NCBI RefSeq assembly: GCF_036850765.1
Contig: NC_089493.1
Coordinates: 127,912,239 to 127,976,238, forward strand
DNA length: 64,000 nt
Direction of reading: 5' to 3'
DNA from: Saccopteryx bilineata
Lineage: Eukaryota; Chordata; Mammalia; Chiroptera; Emballonuridae
This document shows, in pieces, positions 1 to 12,329 of this stretch. The translations under genes were made by a program, and so were the position numbers. The notes below the pieces were generated by a model. That model worked only from the letters and a program-made list of their open reading frames with translations, ran no database searches and had not been told where the DNA came from. Position 1 is the stretch's first letter; every line of letters begins with the position of its first letter.

Positions 1-1943
1 AGTTCAGTAAAAGGGCCCAAGTTATTAAGACTTTTCTCTACTTTTCAGCTTCTCCACCTCATCTTGCAGCTGCCTGATCTTCCCACATAGTCTCCTGTAG
101 AAAGACTGTAGATGTAGACTGGCCTCACCCCACTATCCCCTCCACAGGTTGCAAACTTAGTGGGTTAGGATAGCTGAGGTCGGGATGATAATGTTAGTGG
201 GATTCCCAACTTCAGGATTGTCTTGGTCAGGCTCTCAGTATGGGTAAAGTGGGCCCTATTCCAGAGCCTAATCCCTCAGCAACATTAGGATACTCCAATT
301 TTATATCCCAGCCCTCACCCCCAGCAGAGTGAGCTGCAGGTTCAGGTTGGGTGGGGCTGGCAGTCTCCTCTGAATAATTTATTCAGCTGAGGAGTCACTG
401 GTCTCTGGAGAAAAGACTGGGAAAATCTCTCATTAGGGTTGTTTGTAGCCCAGCCCACAGTAGGTGGCTCAACCCTTTGTCTGGTCCCAACAATAGGCTC
501 CAAAAAACTCACATTTTGAACATCTGAGCTCTAATTCTCTCTTCATTTTCCCTGTGGAACTGAGCCCAGTCAGGAAGGATATCTGGGACTTGGGCTGGCT
601 GTAAGGCTCTACCTCTTCCAATGTGTATGAGCTACAGTGTGGGTGCTCACCACGGAAAGTGTAATTCGCCTCACCTGGGTTTGGTACCATCAGGTATGCT
701 GCTAGTAAAGCTAGTTGGATCCTGCTCTGATATTGTCTGTAGCTGGCCACTGGATGTGTTGGTTCTGGGCCTCTTAGAAGGGAACCAGGTAGACATTGCC
801 TGTGACTGGCCCTTAGCATCCTTTTCAGATCCATAAGCAATCCAGAATTTGTGGCTGCCAGGATCAGCCTCCTGCTTTCTGACTAAGGCTGCTTACTTCT
901 CAGTGTCCAATCTTCAAAGGGTGGGGCAAGAGAGATTCTCAAGGGTGGCGCACTTGCTTTCCCCCAGAGTGATGCCACACAGATGGTAGTACTCCACCCA
1001 AGAAAGATGGTGAGTACAGTATCGGAGACTAATTCAACACAGTGGTTCTAGTAGCTGTGCCCCACCATGTCTCTCCCTGAGGCCACCGATTTCACACTTT
1101 TCACATGACTGTAGTCCGCTCACCCTCCCTCTGCTGGAGCCCATGGTGAGTGGCTGTGAATGAGATTTTCTGTTGGACTTTTTAGAGTGTGCTTGCATCT
1201 CTGAGAACTGTCATCTCTTTTCTATTTCTTGCAGATAGAAACCTCACCTTTTTTCACTGCTGAGTGCTATGTGGGCACCTCTTCTAGTCTCTGGTGCTCT
1301 AGGCTGGAGTGTCTGGCCTGGGGCTTAGGACCCACATCTCTCAGAGCTAACCTCACCCACAGCTGAGATGTCCTTTGGGCCCCTCAGCTGAAACTCACTC
1401 TTGGGAGGGGGGGCAATTTTTTTCATGTCTCCACCTTTTTTAAGTGAGAGACAGACAGTCAGGAAGGGAGAGAGACAAGAAGCATCAATTCTTTGTTGTG
1501 GCACCTTGATTGTTCATTGATTGCTTTCTCATATGTGCCTTGACCAGGAGGCTCCAGCCAAGCCAATGACCCCTTGCCCAAACCAGTGACCTTGGGCTCA
1601 AGCCAGTGACCTTTGAGCTTAAGCCCGTGACCATGAGGCTATATGTCTATAATCCCACATTCAATTGGATGAGCCCCCGCTCAAGCTGGTGAACTCAGGG
1701 TTCAAACCCGGGTCCTCTTTATCCCAGGCCAAAGGCCCTATCCACTGCACCACTGCCTGGTTAGGATTCACCCTTCATACCAGTCTCATGTGGCTTCTCC
1801 TGTGAATCCCTTGTTATAGATGCCTCTTCATTTAGTCCTGAGTAGGTTTTTCAGGATGATTGTTCTTAAATTTACTGATAACTGCAGTTTGGCCCTGGGA
1901 GGACATGAAGGTTTTTCTACCTACTCCACTGCCATCTTGGAAA
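1..1943 (-). repeat. Old LINE-1 5'UTR, antisense, cut by the window edge
   Basis: Read on the minus strand, the block starts near 1943 with a CCAAGATGGCAGTGGAGTAG-type opening. This is the usual mammalian L1 5' end with its YY1-like AAGATGGC box. It then runs through a G/C-rich leader with no open reading frame. The leader is interrupted at 1431-1764 by a SINE and continues past position 1. The rest of the L1, if present, lies left of the window. Short ORFs here, such as 469-840, are leader noise. The 5' boundary is good to about 10 bases; the subfamily is unknown. Confidence 0.6.
1431..1764 (-). mobile_element. tRNA-headed SINE (GCCTGACCAGGC type), antisense
   Basis: Antisense copy of the long SINE family seen at 44275 and 59771. 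It starts with the A-rich tail, then a purine-rich GAGAGACAGACAG block, the middle phrase CATATGTGCCTTGACC, and the RNA polymerase III B box (reverse of GGTTCAAACCCG) close to the right end. It is inserted in the old L1 leader. It differs more from the consensus than most copies here, so it is one of the older ones. I could not fix the target-site duplication. Confidence 0.8.
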
Positions 1944-2296
1944 GAAAAAACTCAAACCTGTATTCTTCAATGCCCATGTCCATTTTGTGTCTTCCATGCT
2001 GGAAAAAATTCACCAACAAATAGCCATCCAACCAGGATATAGAAACATACCTCTCAGGTGTCTACAACCATACCACCCTGAACGTGCCCAATCTCGTCAG
2101 AAACATACCTCTCAACCCTTTAGATCAGGCTGCTGAGAAAGTCTATACAGAAAACTGACCCTCAACAGCCCAAACAGGGAACAAGTGCTGCCATGTCAGA
2201 ACCAGCTCCATGTCCTCTCTCAGCAGAAAGTAGATCCAGAAGACTGATCAACCTTCAATACCCCAAAAGCATTTGGATAGTTTTACTTGAGGGGGG
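1944..2296 (+). other. Possible 3' coding and leader remnant of the LTR element to the right
   Basis: No intact frame. It lies between the L1 5' end and a purine tract (GAGGGGGGAA, 2290-2296) that directly precedes an LTR-like TGTTAGG start. That position is where the end of env and the polypurine tract of a plus-strand retrovirus should be. The assignment rests on position only; I recognise no env motif. Confidence 0.25.
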
Positions 2297-2641
2297 AATG
2301 TTAGGTAGGATAGACAGTTATCAGGGCAAGAAAGGGGGAGGGTGAAAAAGGTTTGCTTCACCCACTGAAGGAGGGAGTTGGCAGTCTTAATATCTGCCAA
2401 AACAAAATCACCATATGTTCAAATGGCCCCAAATCCCTGTATTTTGGTTATAATATCAGGAAAGAGGAGCCTTGAAATTTACAGCTAAATATCAATAGTA
2501 TATAACCTCAAAGAGCCCAACAAGTGGGCATACTCATGATAGCTGAGTATGCCTTGTGCCAAGCATATAGCTCTGCTTAATAAACTGCTTGCATTGCTTG
2601 AATACTGCAACTAGTCTCGCCTGAATTCTTTCTCTTCAGCA
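2297..2641 (+). repeat. Probable ERV1-type LTR (3' LTR)
   Basis: Begins TGTTAGGTAGG right after a polypurine tract and ends near TTCTCTTCAGCA. Near its end it has an AATAAACTGC polyadenylation signal followed by a GCTTGAAT...CTCGCCTGAATTCTTTCTC stretch, typical of gammaretrovirus-like R/U5. No partner LTR is in the window, and no primer binding site follows, as expected for a 3' LTR. Oddly, the sequence to its right is retroviral pol on the opposite strand. Confidence 0.5.
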
Positions 2642-4865
2642 TGACAAGAATCTAGGAAAAAGAAGCCCTCTTGGACCATGCTTTTTTAGGTGATGGTGGT
2701 ATCAGGTATGGCAGGAAAGAAATCACAGGAAATCAAAACTGATCAAGAAGAATATTTATTTGAGGCTTGTTTGAGCTGAAGTCAATATGCCACTCCTATT
2801 CAGAAATATGTCTGTGGGTCTGATGGGAAGGGAAGGAAGAGGGTGTCCTGAGGTCTTTGGAGGGTAGAAGCTTTACAGACCTGGCAAGATTGAGTAATTT
2901 GGGCAAGAAGAGATGGCAAGTTGGGGTGGTTAATGAGGGGTCAGAGGAAGATAAGTAGAGGTCAGTGGCTAATGTGAGGGGAGTTATGGAAGGAAGTGAG
3001 AACACTGATGGCCTGGTGAGTAGGCAAAATAAGTTTGCCCTACGAAGTGAATCAGGGTCCTTTATAAATGGTGGCCCATTATAAGAGATTTTTTTTATTC
3101 TTTGAGGGTATGAGGGTTGTGTGTTGAGAATGGCTATGTGTTGAGTAACTGGTTCCTGAAGAAGGGCAGCTGTGTGTGCTTCTCAGTCTGCCCTGTTGCC
3201 GAGGGCATTAAGTCATGGGCTTTTCTGGTGTCCACGGCAGTGGATGATTGTGACTCTAGTATGTAAGTGTAGGGCCTCAATAAGGTGGAGGATAAAGGAG
3301 GCATGTGGAATTGGAGAGCCTTGAGTGGTGAGAAAGCCATGTTCAGCCCAGATGGTGCCATGGGAATGGACTATGTGGTAGGTAAACATATTTGGAATCA
3401 CTGTATATGTTGCCAGATCAGCCCTTAGCTAGAGTTAGGACACAGGTGAGAGCAATGAGTTCAGCCTTTGGGCACAGGTGTTGGGAGGTAGGGGTATGCC
3501 TCAGTTAGGTCACACGCTGAGGTGACAGCATAGCCAGAGTGGCATTTGCCATTTCAAACATAAATAGAGCCATCAACAAACCAGGTGAAGTCAGGGCTGG
3601 GGAGGGTGAAATTGCAGAGACTGGTGCAGAGGGAGCAGAAGGCATGTGGTTCCATAAGACAAGATTAGAATATGAGGACATTGATGGGAAGGAGAGTGGA
3701 GGGATTTAAGGCAGGGGATTTGAGGAGGGAAATATGAGGGTTACTAAGTGTGAGTTGGTACTAGATGAAGTGAGCCAAGCTAAGAAAGGAAGGAGCCTTG
3801 TTATGTAGCAGGCTAAAGACTGCAGGAGGAAAGCAGACAGCAATGGGTTGGGAGTAGGTGAGTTTGGAGGCCTCAGTGATAAGTAGGGCACTAGTTGCAA
3901 GAGTGTGAGGGAGGGAGGCCAGTCCCGGGCTGTGGGGTCTAGTTGCTTGGAGAGATAGGTGGCTGTCTTGAAGTCTGGTCCTGATTTCTGTCCAAGAAGG
4001 CCAAGAGCAAGGCCTTGAGACTCATGGGTGTAGAGAATAAAGGGTTTGGTGAGGTTAGAAAGTGTAAGGTGGGCACTGAGGTGAGGGTGGCTTTGCGTTG
4101 AAAAAAACCATTCTAGTGAGGGAGGAGGATAAGAAAGGTTCTTGCAGGGGGCCAGATGAGGCCTTATATTAGGGTTTGGCAATGAGCCTGAAGTTGGGGA
4201 TCCAAAATGTGGAAATAATCTGAGACCAAGGGAAGATAAGAGGTCCTATTTAGTGGTCCATAAGGTGGTGATTTCTTGTTTGCTTGAGGACAGACAAAAG
4301 CCAAGATAGATGACAGTCGAGAAGGAGAGCTGCGACTTATTGTGGTAGCCAAGGGAGGCCAGGTGGTTGATAAGGAGGCACGTGTTAAATTGGGAAATTT
4401 GTGCTGTGGAGCCAGGCCAAAGAGGTGGCCAGGAGTTTTTCCAGGAGGTAGGGGCTGTCCTGGAATCCCTGGGGGAGGACAATCCATGTGAGTTGTTGGG
4501 AGTGGTGGGTTTGTCCAGGTGAAGGCTAAAAGGTCTTGTGTGTTGGGGTGTAGCAGAATGGAAAGAAAGCATCTTTTAAATCTAAATCAGTTAAAGATTG
4601 CAAGTCAGGGGGAATTAAGAAGAGGAGGGTTTAGGGGTTAGGGATGATGAGGTGGAGATAAACTACAGCCTCATTTGAGGCAAAGGTCCTGGATAAACCT
4701 GTAGGAACAATCTAGTTTCTTGAAAGGTAAGACTGAGGCATTTTAAGGAAAACAGGTTTTGCCAAGAATGCCTGCTCAAAGGAATTTGGAGATAAGGGGT
4801 TTAAGTCCTACTTGTCTCTGTTGTGGGATAGGGTATTGTGCCCTGGCTGGGTAGTGGGGAGGGTT

Positions 4866-5068
4866 TTTTTTGTTTTTTAGATTTTTATTTATTCATTTTA
4901 GAGAGAGGAGACAGAGAGAGAGAGAGAGACAGAGAGAGAGAAAGAGGGAGGAGCAGAAAGCATCAACTCCCATATGTGCCTTGACCAGGCATCCCCGGGG
5001 TTTCAAACCGGCGACCTCAGCGTTCCAGGTCGATGCTTTACCCACTTCAAGGTGAGGCAGTGAGGAGG
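4866..5068 (-). mobile_element. Short tRNA-headed SINE (GCCTGACCTGTGG type), antisense
   Basis: Starts with a T-rich tail complement and GA-repeat block, then GCATCAACTCCCATATGTGCC and a reversed B box. The 5' head near 5050 is damaged. Imperfect flanking matches (AGTGGGGAGG at 4853 and AGTGAGGAGG at 5059) suggest the target duplication. Inserted in the ERV1 pol remnant. Confidence 0.75.
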
Positions 5069-5259
5069 TTTTTTAAGGAAATGGAAATACAGGAATGATG
5101 CGTGGCTGTAACAGGTTGGGAGGTATCCCAGACTTGGGCATCTATGTCATCTAGCATTGGATCAGGGGTTGAAGTAAGGGCATTGGGATTGGAGGAGGCA
5201 GCATCAGACCCTCCAATGGCCCAATGAAATGGTATCAGAAGAAGAGAAGGGGTATAGAG

Positions 5260-5556
5260 CAGTGGTCCCCAACTCCTGGGCCACAGACCGGTACCGGTCT
5301 GTGGGCCATTTGGTACTGGTCCACAGAGAAAGAATAAATAACTTACATTATTTCTGTTTTATTTATATTTAAGCCTGAACGATGTTTTATTTTTTAAAAA
5401 TGACCAGATTCCCTCTGTTACATCCATCTAAGACTCACTCTTGACGCTTATCTCGGTCACGTGATACATTTATCCGTCCTACCCTAAAGGGCAGTCTGTG
5501 AAAATATTTTCTGACATTAAACCGGTCCGTGACCCAAAAAAGGTTGGGGACCACTG
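5260..5556. mobile_element. Nonautonomous hAT transposon, 297 bp
   Basis: Terminal inverted repeats CAGTGGTCCCCAAC and GTTGGGGACCACTG are nearly perfect. The element is flanked on both sides by an exact 8-bp duplication GTATAGAG (5252-5259 and 5557-5564), the hAT hallmark. A subterminal GGCCACAGACCGGTACCGG palindrome follows the left end. It has no reading frame, so it was mobilised in trans. A second copy is at 16238. Confidence 0.93.
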
Positions 5557-6250
5557 GTATAGAGGGTAACAGTGGTGTGGAATTTGGTGAGGATGTCTCA
5601 CCCAACGATGGGAGTGGGACACTGAGGAAGAATAAGAAAAGGAGTAAAGAGGAGACTTCCTAGATGACAGAGGAGAGGGGGACTTACCAGTGGTTTGGAG
5701 GGAATACAGTCAACCCCAATAATTGAGATGGAGGAAGGACACAGTGGTCCTAAGTACTTGGAGAGTGCTAAATAAGTGGCCCCTATATCTAATAGGGAAT
5801 TAATGGCCTTACTGGTGACTTACCTGCAGAGTTACACGAGTCTCTGCCATTTGGATGGTGGATGTGGAGGCCTGTGGCAAGGCTGGGCCCCCTAAGTTTT
5901 CTTCTTCTCCCAGATGCCAAGAAGTGCTACTGTGTCCAGACTAGTACTGGGAGAGGCTGGGAATGTGAAGGGACAGTCCTAATGCCTTGATAGGATGATG
6001 GGCAGTCTGGCTTATAATGACTCACATGACCACAAAGAGGGAAGAGTTTTGTTGGTGGCCTGGGGTTGGGGCAGGAGTGGCTCTAGTGTCCCTCCTGTCT
6101 TCACTTAAAGCAGGCCCCTGAGGGAGGGCTCTGAAATCCCTGCTTAGATTTTTGGGAGCCTTTTGGATCTTTGTGTGGTTTTACAGCCTGGGAGACTGCC
6201 TCAGCAAACATTTGTAAGGCCTGGGTTTAGGCTAGTCTCTGTTTTGTTAG

Positions 6251-6950
6251 GGTCAGTTATTTTTGTAATCTTAACTGAAACTGGAAGCTTCTGGGAACAA
6301 TTTTTAGCTCATGCTTAATAAGTGGACCCTCAATACCAACAACAGAACTTTCCAGAACTGAGTTAGAGATGCCAGCAGTGCCCCAGCAGTTCTCAGGGTA
6401 GGCAGCCAGCAACTCTTGTCCCATAGTCCACATCTCCTCTCCTACCCCCACCACCACCCCAAATGCACAGCCCTCTTCTCAGCCAAAGAAGTATATTGGC
6501 AGGCAGTCCCAGAGTAGATCTTGCCACCTTGGCTGCTCTGCCTGACATGCCAACTCAGCTCTACCCGTGTGGTTTTCCTGATGACTAGAGGCCTGGTTTA
6601 GCACTTAGGATGAAACCCCTACCCTTCTATTCCCAAATTGAGCAGGCCTGAGAGGGCCTGGGCTAACTAGAGGGAGGGGAATGGGGGACATGGGAAATGA
6701 GGGGCGAGGGTTGGGGCAGGGAGAGGAAGTCAGAGCAATTCATTCCAATGGACCTCACTCAATACCTTCATTCAAATGCAGAAAGCTCTCAGGTAAAATC
6801 AGAGCCTCTGATCTCCCTTGGGTCTCTTCAACTTCACCACCCTTAGGCTGCAGCTTCCAAAGTGCAGAAAAGGAGGATGTTTGAGAAATGAACTGGTCTG
6901 GGCTCTGGGGCAAAAAGAGCTCCTTGCACATCCCAATCCAGAGAGTATGA
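6251..6950. other. Unassigned stretch
   Basis: No gene, repeat family or RNA recognised. Short ORFs here are not supported by composition or homology. Confidence 0.5.
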
Positions 6951-6951
6951 G

Positions 6952-7054
<103 letters not shown>

Positions 7055-7084
7055 TGGAAAAAAACAAAACAAACCAAGACCCCG

Positions 7085-7235
7085 GTCAATTAGCCATCAT
7101 CCTGAAACACCAAGGTGGCAAGTTTGATCGTTGGTCAGGGTACTTATGGGAAGCGACCAGAGAATGCACAACTAAGTGAAATAACAAATGAATGCTTCTC
7201 TCTTCTTTCTTTCTCTCCAGTCAATCAATAAAACC
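7085..7235 (+). mobile_element. Decayed SINE relic
   Basis: Matches the lower half of the tRNA-headed SINEs: GGTGGCAAGTTTGATCG (B box area), then a TCAGGGTACTTATGGG phrase and a pyrimidine-rich CTCTCTTCTTTC tail. The A-box end is lost. The sequence resembles the relics at 17264 and 28345. Confidence 0.5.
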
Positions 7236-7832
7236 AGGTTTGCTCCTACAGCACTATTAAAAACAATAGAGGAAGGAAGGTGAACAAACATGAAAGAACC
7301 CCACAGATGGCAACAACTCAATGAAGGGGGTCGTCTCATTGGCTGAACTCTAAACCAGGGGTCGGGAAACTTTTTGGCTGAGAGAGCCATAAACACCACA
7401 TATTTTAAAATGTAATTCCGTGAGAGCCACACAACAACGAGTGTACGTTACACATTATCCAATAAAAATTTGATGTTGTCCCGGAGGACAGCTGTGATTG
7501 GCTCCAGCCACCCGCAACCATGAACATGAGCGGTAGGAAATGAATGGGTTGTAATACATAAGAATGTTTTATATTTTTAACGTTATTATTATTATTTTTA
7601 ATAATTTTATTTTTTTAATGGGGCGACATTAATAAATCAGGATACATATATTCAAAGATAACATGTCCAGGTTATCTTGTCGGTCAATTATGTTGCATAC
7701 CCATCACCCAAAGTCAGATTGTCCTCTGTCACCTTCTATCTAGTTTTCTTTGTGCACCTCCCCCTTTCCCTCTCCCTCTCCTCCCTCCCCCCGTAACCAC
7801 CACACTCTTATCAATGTCTATTAGTCTCACTT

Positions 7833-10800
7833 TTATGTCCCACCTACATATGGAATAATGCAGTTCCTGTTTTTTTCTGATTTACTTATTTCACTTCGTA
7901 TAATGTTATCAAGATCCCACCATTTTGCTGTAAATGATCCGATGTCATCATTTCTTATGGCTGAGTAGTATTCCATAGTGTATATGTGCCACATCTTCTT
8001 TATCCAGTCATCTATTGACGGGCTTTTTGGTTGTTTCCATGTCCTGGCCACTGTGAACAATACTGCAATAAACATGGGGCTGCATGTGTCTTTATGTATC
8101 AATGTTTCTGAGTTTTGGGGGTATATACCCAGTAGAGGGATTGCTGGGTCATAAGGTAGTTCTATTTTCAGTTTTTTAAGGAACCACCATACTTTCTTCC
8201 ATAATGGTTGTACTACTTTACATTCCCACCAACAGTGAATGAGGGTTTCTTTTTCTCAACAACCTCTCCAACATTTGCTATTACCCATCTTGTTAATAAT
8301 AGCTAATCTAACAGGTGTGAGGTGGTATCTCATTGCAGTTTTGATTTGCATTTCTCTAATAACTAAAGAAGATGAGCATCTTTTCATATATCTGTTGGCC
8401 ATTTGTATTTCTTCCTGGGAGAAGTGTCTGTTCATGTCCTCTTCCCATTTTTTTATTGGATTGTTTGTTTGTTGTTGAGTTTTATGAGTTCTTTGTATAT
8501 TTTGGATATTAGGCCCTTATCTGAGCTGTTGTTTGAAAATATCATTTCCCATTTAGTTGGCTGTCTATTTATTTTGTTATCAGTTTCTCTTGCTGAGCAA
8601 AAACTTCTTAGTCTGATGTAGTCCCATTCATTAATTTTTGCCTTCACTTCTCTTGCCTTTGGAGTCAAATTCATAAAATGCTCTTTAAAACCCAGGTCCA
8701 TGAGTTGAGTACCTATGTCTTCTTCTATGTACTTTATTGTTTCAGGTCTTATGTTTAGATCTTTGATCCATTTTGAGTTAATTTTAGTACAGGGGGACAA
8801 ACTGTAGTTCAGTTTCATTCTTTTGCATGTGGCTCCAGTTTTCCCAGCACCATTTATTTCTTTTCTCCATTGTGTGTTGTTGGCCCCTTTATCAAAAATT
8901 ATTTGACTATTTATATGTGGTTTTATTTCTGGAATTTCTATTCTGTTCCATTGGTCTGAGTGTCTATTTTTCTGCCAATACCATGCTGTTTTGATTATCG
9001 TGGCCCTATAATATAGTTTGAAGTCAGGTATTGTAATGCCCCCAGCTTCATTCTTTTTCTCTAGGATTGCTTTGGCTATTCGGGGTTTTTTATAGTTCCA
9101 TATAAATCTGATGATTTTTTGCTCTATTTCTTTAAAAAATGTCATTGGAATTTTGATGGGAATTGCATTAAATTTGTATATTGCTTTGGGTAATATGGCC
9201 ATCTTGATTATATTTATTCTTCCTAACCAAGAACAAGGAATATTCTTCCATCTCATTATATCTTTTTCGATTTCCCTTAACAATGGTTTATATAGTTTTC
9301 ATTATATAAGTCCTTTACATTCTTTGTTATGTTTATTCCTAGGTATTTTGTTGTTGTTGTTGTTGCAATCGTGAAGGGGATTATTCTTTTGAGTTCGTTC
9401 TCAAATGTTTCATTGTTGACATATAGAAAGGCTATTATTGACTTTTGTATGTTAATTTTGTATCCTGCGACCTTACTGTATTGGCTTATTGTTTCTAGTA
9501 GTCTTTTTGTGGATTCTTTGGGGTTTTTGATGTATAGGATCATATCATCTGCAAAAAGTGATACCTTTACTTCTTCTATTCCGATATGGATGCCTTTTAT
9601 TTCTTTGTCTTGTCTGATTGCTCTGGCTAGAACCTCTAGTACCACATTGAATAAGAGTGGAGAGAGTGGACAACCCTGTCTTGTTCCTGATTTAAGGGGG
9701 AGAGCCTTCAGTTTTGTGCCATTTAATATGATGTTAGCTGATGGTTTATCATATATGGCCTTTATTATATTGAGATATTTTCCTTCTGTACACATTTTGT
9801 TGAGAGTCTTAAACATAAAATTGTGTTGTATTTTATCGAAAGCCTTTTCTGCGTCTATTGATAAGATCATGTGGTTTTTGTTCTTTGTTTTGTTGATATG
9901 GTGTATTATGTTAACCGTTTTACGTATGTTGAACCATCCTTGAGATTCTGGGATGAATCCCACTTGATCATAATGTATTATTTTGTAAATATGTTGTTGT
10001 ATTCGATTTGCTAGTATTTTGTTTAGTATTTTAGCATCTGTATTCATTAGAGGTATTGGTCTGTAGTTTTCTTTTTTTGTGCCATCCTTGCCTGGTTTGG
10101 GTATGAGGGTTATGTTGGCCTCATAAAATGTGTTTGAAAGTATTACTTCTTCTTCAATTTTTTGGAAGACTTTCAGTAGAATAGGAACCAAGTCTTCTTC
10201 GAATGTTTGATAAAATTCGCTGGTATAGCTGTCTGGGCCTGGACTATTATTTTGGGGGGAGTTTTTAATGGTTTTTTCTATTTCTTCTCTACTAATAGGT
10301 CTGTTTAGGCTTTCTGCTTCTTCTTGACTCAGTCTAGGAAGGTTGTATTGTTCTAGGAATTTATCCATTTCTTCTAGATTGTTGAATTTAATGGCATAAA
10401 GTTTTTCATAGTATTCTACAATAATTCTTTCTATATCTACGGTGTCCGTGGTGATTTCTCCTCTTTCATTTTGGATTTTGTTTATATTAGTTCTTTCTCT
10501 TTTTTCCTTGGTAAGTCTTGCCAAGGGTTTGTCAATTTTGTTGATCTTTTCCAAGAACCAGCTCCTTGTTCTATTAATTTTTTCTATAGTTTTTCTGTTC
10601 TCTATTTCATTTATTTCTGCTCTGATTTTTATTATTTCCTTTCTTCGGCTGGTTTTGGATTGTTTTTGATCTTCTTTTTCCAGTTCCTTAAGGTGTGAAG
10701 TTAAGTGGTTCACTTGAGCTCTCTCTTGTTTGTTCATATAGGCCTGAAGTGATATGAACTTCCTTCTTATCACTGCTTTTGCTGCATCCCAGAGATTCTG

Positions 10801-11452
10801 ATATGTTGTATTGTCATTTTCATTTGTCTGTATATATCTTTTGATCTTTGCACTTATTTCTTCTTTGACTCATTCATTTTTTAAAAGTATGTTGTTTAGT
10901 TTCCACATTTTTGTGGGATTTTTTCCCTCCTTTTTGCAGTTGAATTCTAGTTTCAAGGCTTTATGATCAGAAAATATTCTTGGTACAACTTCGATTTTTC
11001 TGAATTTGCTGATGTTGTTTTTGTGGCCCAACATATGGTCAATTCTTGAGAATGATCCATGTACACTGGAGAAAAATGTATACTCAGTCACTTTGGGATG
11101 GAATGTCCTGTAGATGTCTATCATATCCAGGTGCTCTAGTGTTTTGTTTAAGGCCACTATATCTTTGTTGATTCTCTGTTTGGATGACCGATCTAGAGCC
11201 CTCAGCGGTGTATTGAGGTCTCCAAGTATAATTGTATTTTTGTCAGTTTTTGTTTTTAAGTCAATAAGTAGCTGTCTTATATATTTTGGTGCTCCTTGGT
11301 TTGGTGCATATATATTAAGAATTGTTATGCCTGACCTGTGGTGGTGCAGTGGATAAAGTGTCGACCTGGAAATGCTGAGGTCGCCGGTTCGAAACCCTGG
11401 GCTTGCCTGGTCACGGCACATATGGGAGTTGATGCTTCCTGCTCCTCCCCCC

Positions 11453-11485
<33 letters not shown>

Positions 11486-11868
11486 CTCTAAAGTGAATAA
11501 ATAAATAAAAAATTAAAAAAAAAAAAAAAAAAAAGAATTGTTATGTCTTCTTGATTCAGTGTCCCCTTAGCCAATATGAAATAGCCATTTTTGTCTCTGA
11601 GTACTTTTGCTGTCTTGTAGTCAGCATTATCAGATATGAGTATTGCTATGCCTGCTTTTTTTTTGGATGTTATTTGCTTGGAGTATTGTTTTCCAGCCTT
11701 TCACTTTGAATTTGTTTTTATCTTTGTTACTTAGATGAGTTTCTTGTAGGCAGCATACAGTTGGATTTTTTTTTAATCCATTCTGCTACTCTGTGTCTTT
11801 TTATTGGTGAGTTTAATCCATTTACATTTAGTGTAATTATTGACACTTGTGAGTTCCCTATTGCCATT
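7833..11868 (-). pseudogene. L1-B ORF2 (endonuclease-reverse transcriptase), broken
   Basis: ORF2 encodes the target-primed reverse transcription machinery of LINE-1. On the minus strand it begins near 11868 and carries the apurinic-type endonuclease; the fragment read 10870-11421 includes GDLNTPL and SDHKALKLEF. It continues with a 498-codon open piece (9277-10773) holding [13 protein letters not shown] and the catalytic FADDMILY (FADD codons near 9545-9556). A 276-codon piece (8453-9283) and the C-terminal cysteine-poor end with YTMEYYSAIRNDD (7833-8102) follow. A SINE at 11330-11532 separates the halves of the endonuclease, and several frameshifts join the pieces. It cannot encode a working protein. 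The open blocks suggest only modest age. Confidence 0.92.
11330..11532 (+). mobile_element. Short tRNA-headed SINE (GCCTGACCTGTGG type)
   Basis: Full-length copy with A box and B box (GGTTCGAAACC), phrase GGCACATATGGGAGTTGATG, CT-rich region and poly(A). Flanked by an exact 13-bp duplication AAGAATTGTTATG (11317-11329 and 11533-11545). It lands in the ORF2 endonuclease of L1-B and therefore postdates it. Confidence 0.95.
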
Positions 11869-12329
11869 TTATAGATTTTTTTCTGTTAGTTTTGTGTCTT
11901 GTTTGATCCTTCTCTTTTGTTTTTCTATCTTTTGTTTTTATTTGGTTGTATTCCATACATCTTTCCTCTGTTGCTATCTTTTTTAAATCATGTGCTTCTG
12001 TGGTGTTTTTTTCAAGGGTGGTTACCTTTAAGTAATGAAAAGGGTTCCTACCCTGTTCATTGTAGTGCACTATCTTGTGAGTACTTTTGCACTCCATCGT
12101 CCTTTGCTACTGTTTATCTCCATCCTCTCCCCCCTTTCTTTTTGTTGTTGTCACAGTTTAAATTTGGTTTTATTGTGTTCTTCTGGGAGCTTTTACTTGT
12201 GGTTGTTTTTTTTTTTGTTGTTGTTCTTTGTATCTGATTGGAGAACCCCCTTTAGTAATTCCTGGAGTGGGGGTTTTCTGATGATAAATTCCCTCATCTT
12301 TTCTGTATCTGTGAATGTTTTTTATTTCT

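Larger units (their letters stand above)
2642..6250 (-). pseudogene. Gammaretrovirus-like (ERV1) gag-pro-pol remnant
   Basis: Minus-strand relic of a class I endogenous retrovirus, read from right to left. A degraded nucleocapsid zinc knuckle lies at about 6000-6045 (CGHVSHYKPDC, keeping C-x4-H-x4-C). A protease start with LLDIGAT, where families have LLDTGAT, lies at about 5770-5810. Reverse transcriptase blocks around 4250-4570 include the SPRDSRTAPT equivalent of the PQGF-region. The connection domain at 3960-4060 has AYLSKQLDP-like wording (TYLSKQLDP). The end of RNase H at 3213-3250 reads IIHCRGHQK. Integrase is at best fragmentary below 3200. Frames break many times and the largest open piece is 158 codons (3706-4182). 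A SINE (4866) and a hAT (5260) sit inside. It has no coding capacity. Family level is secure; the exact group is not. Confidence 0.75.

Noticed and set aside
469..840. 123-codon minus-strand ORF
   Set aside because: Lies in an antisense L1 leader, with no codon or motif support.
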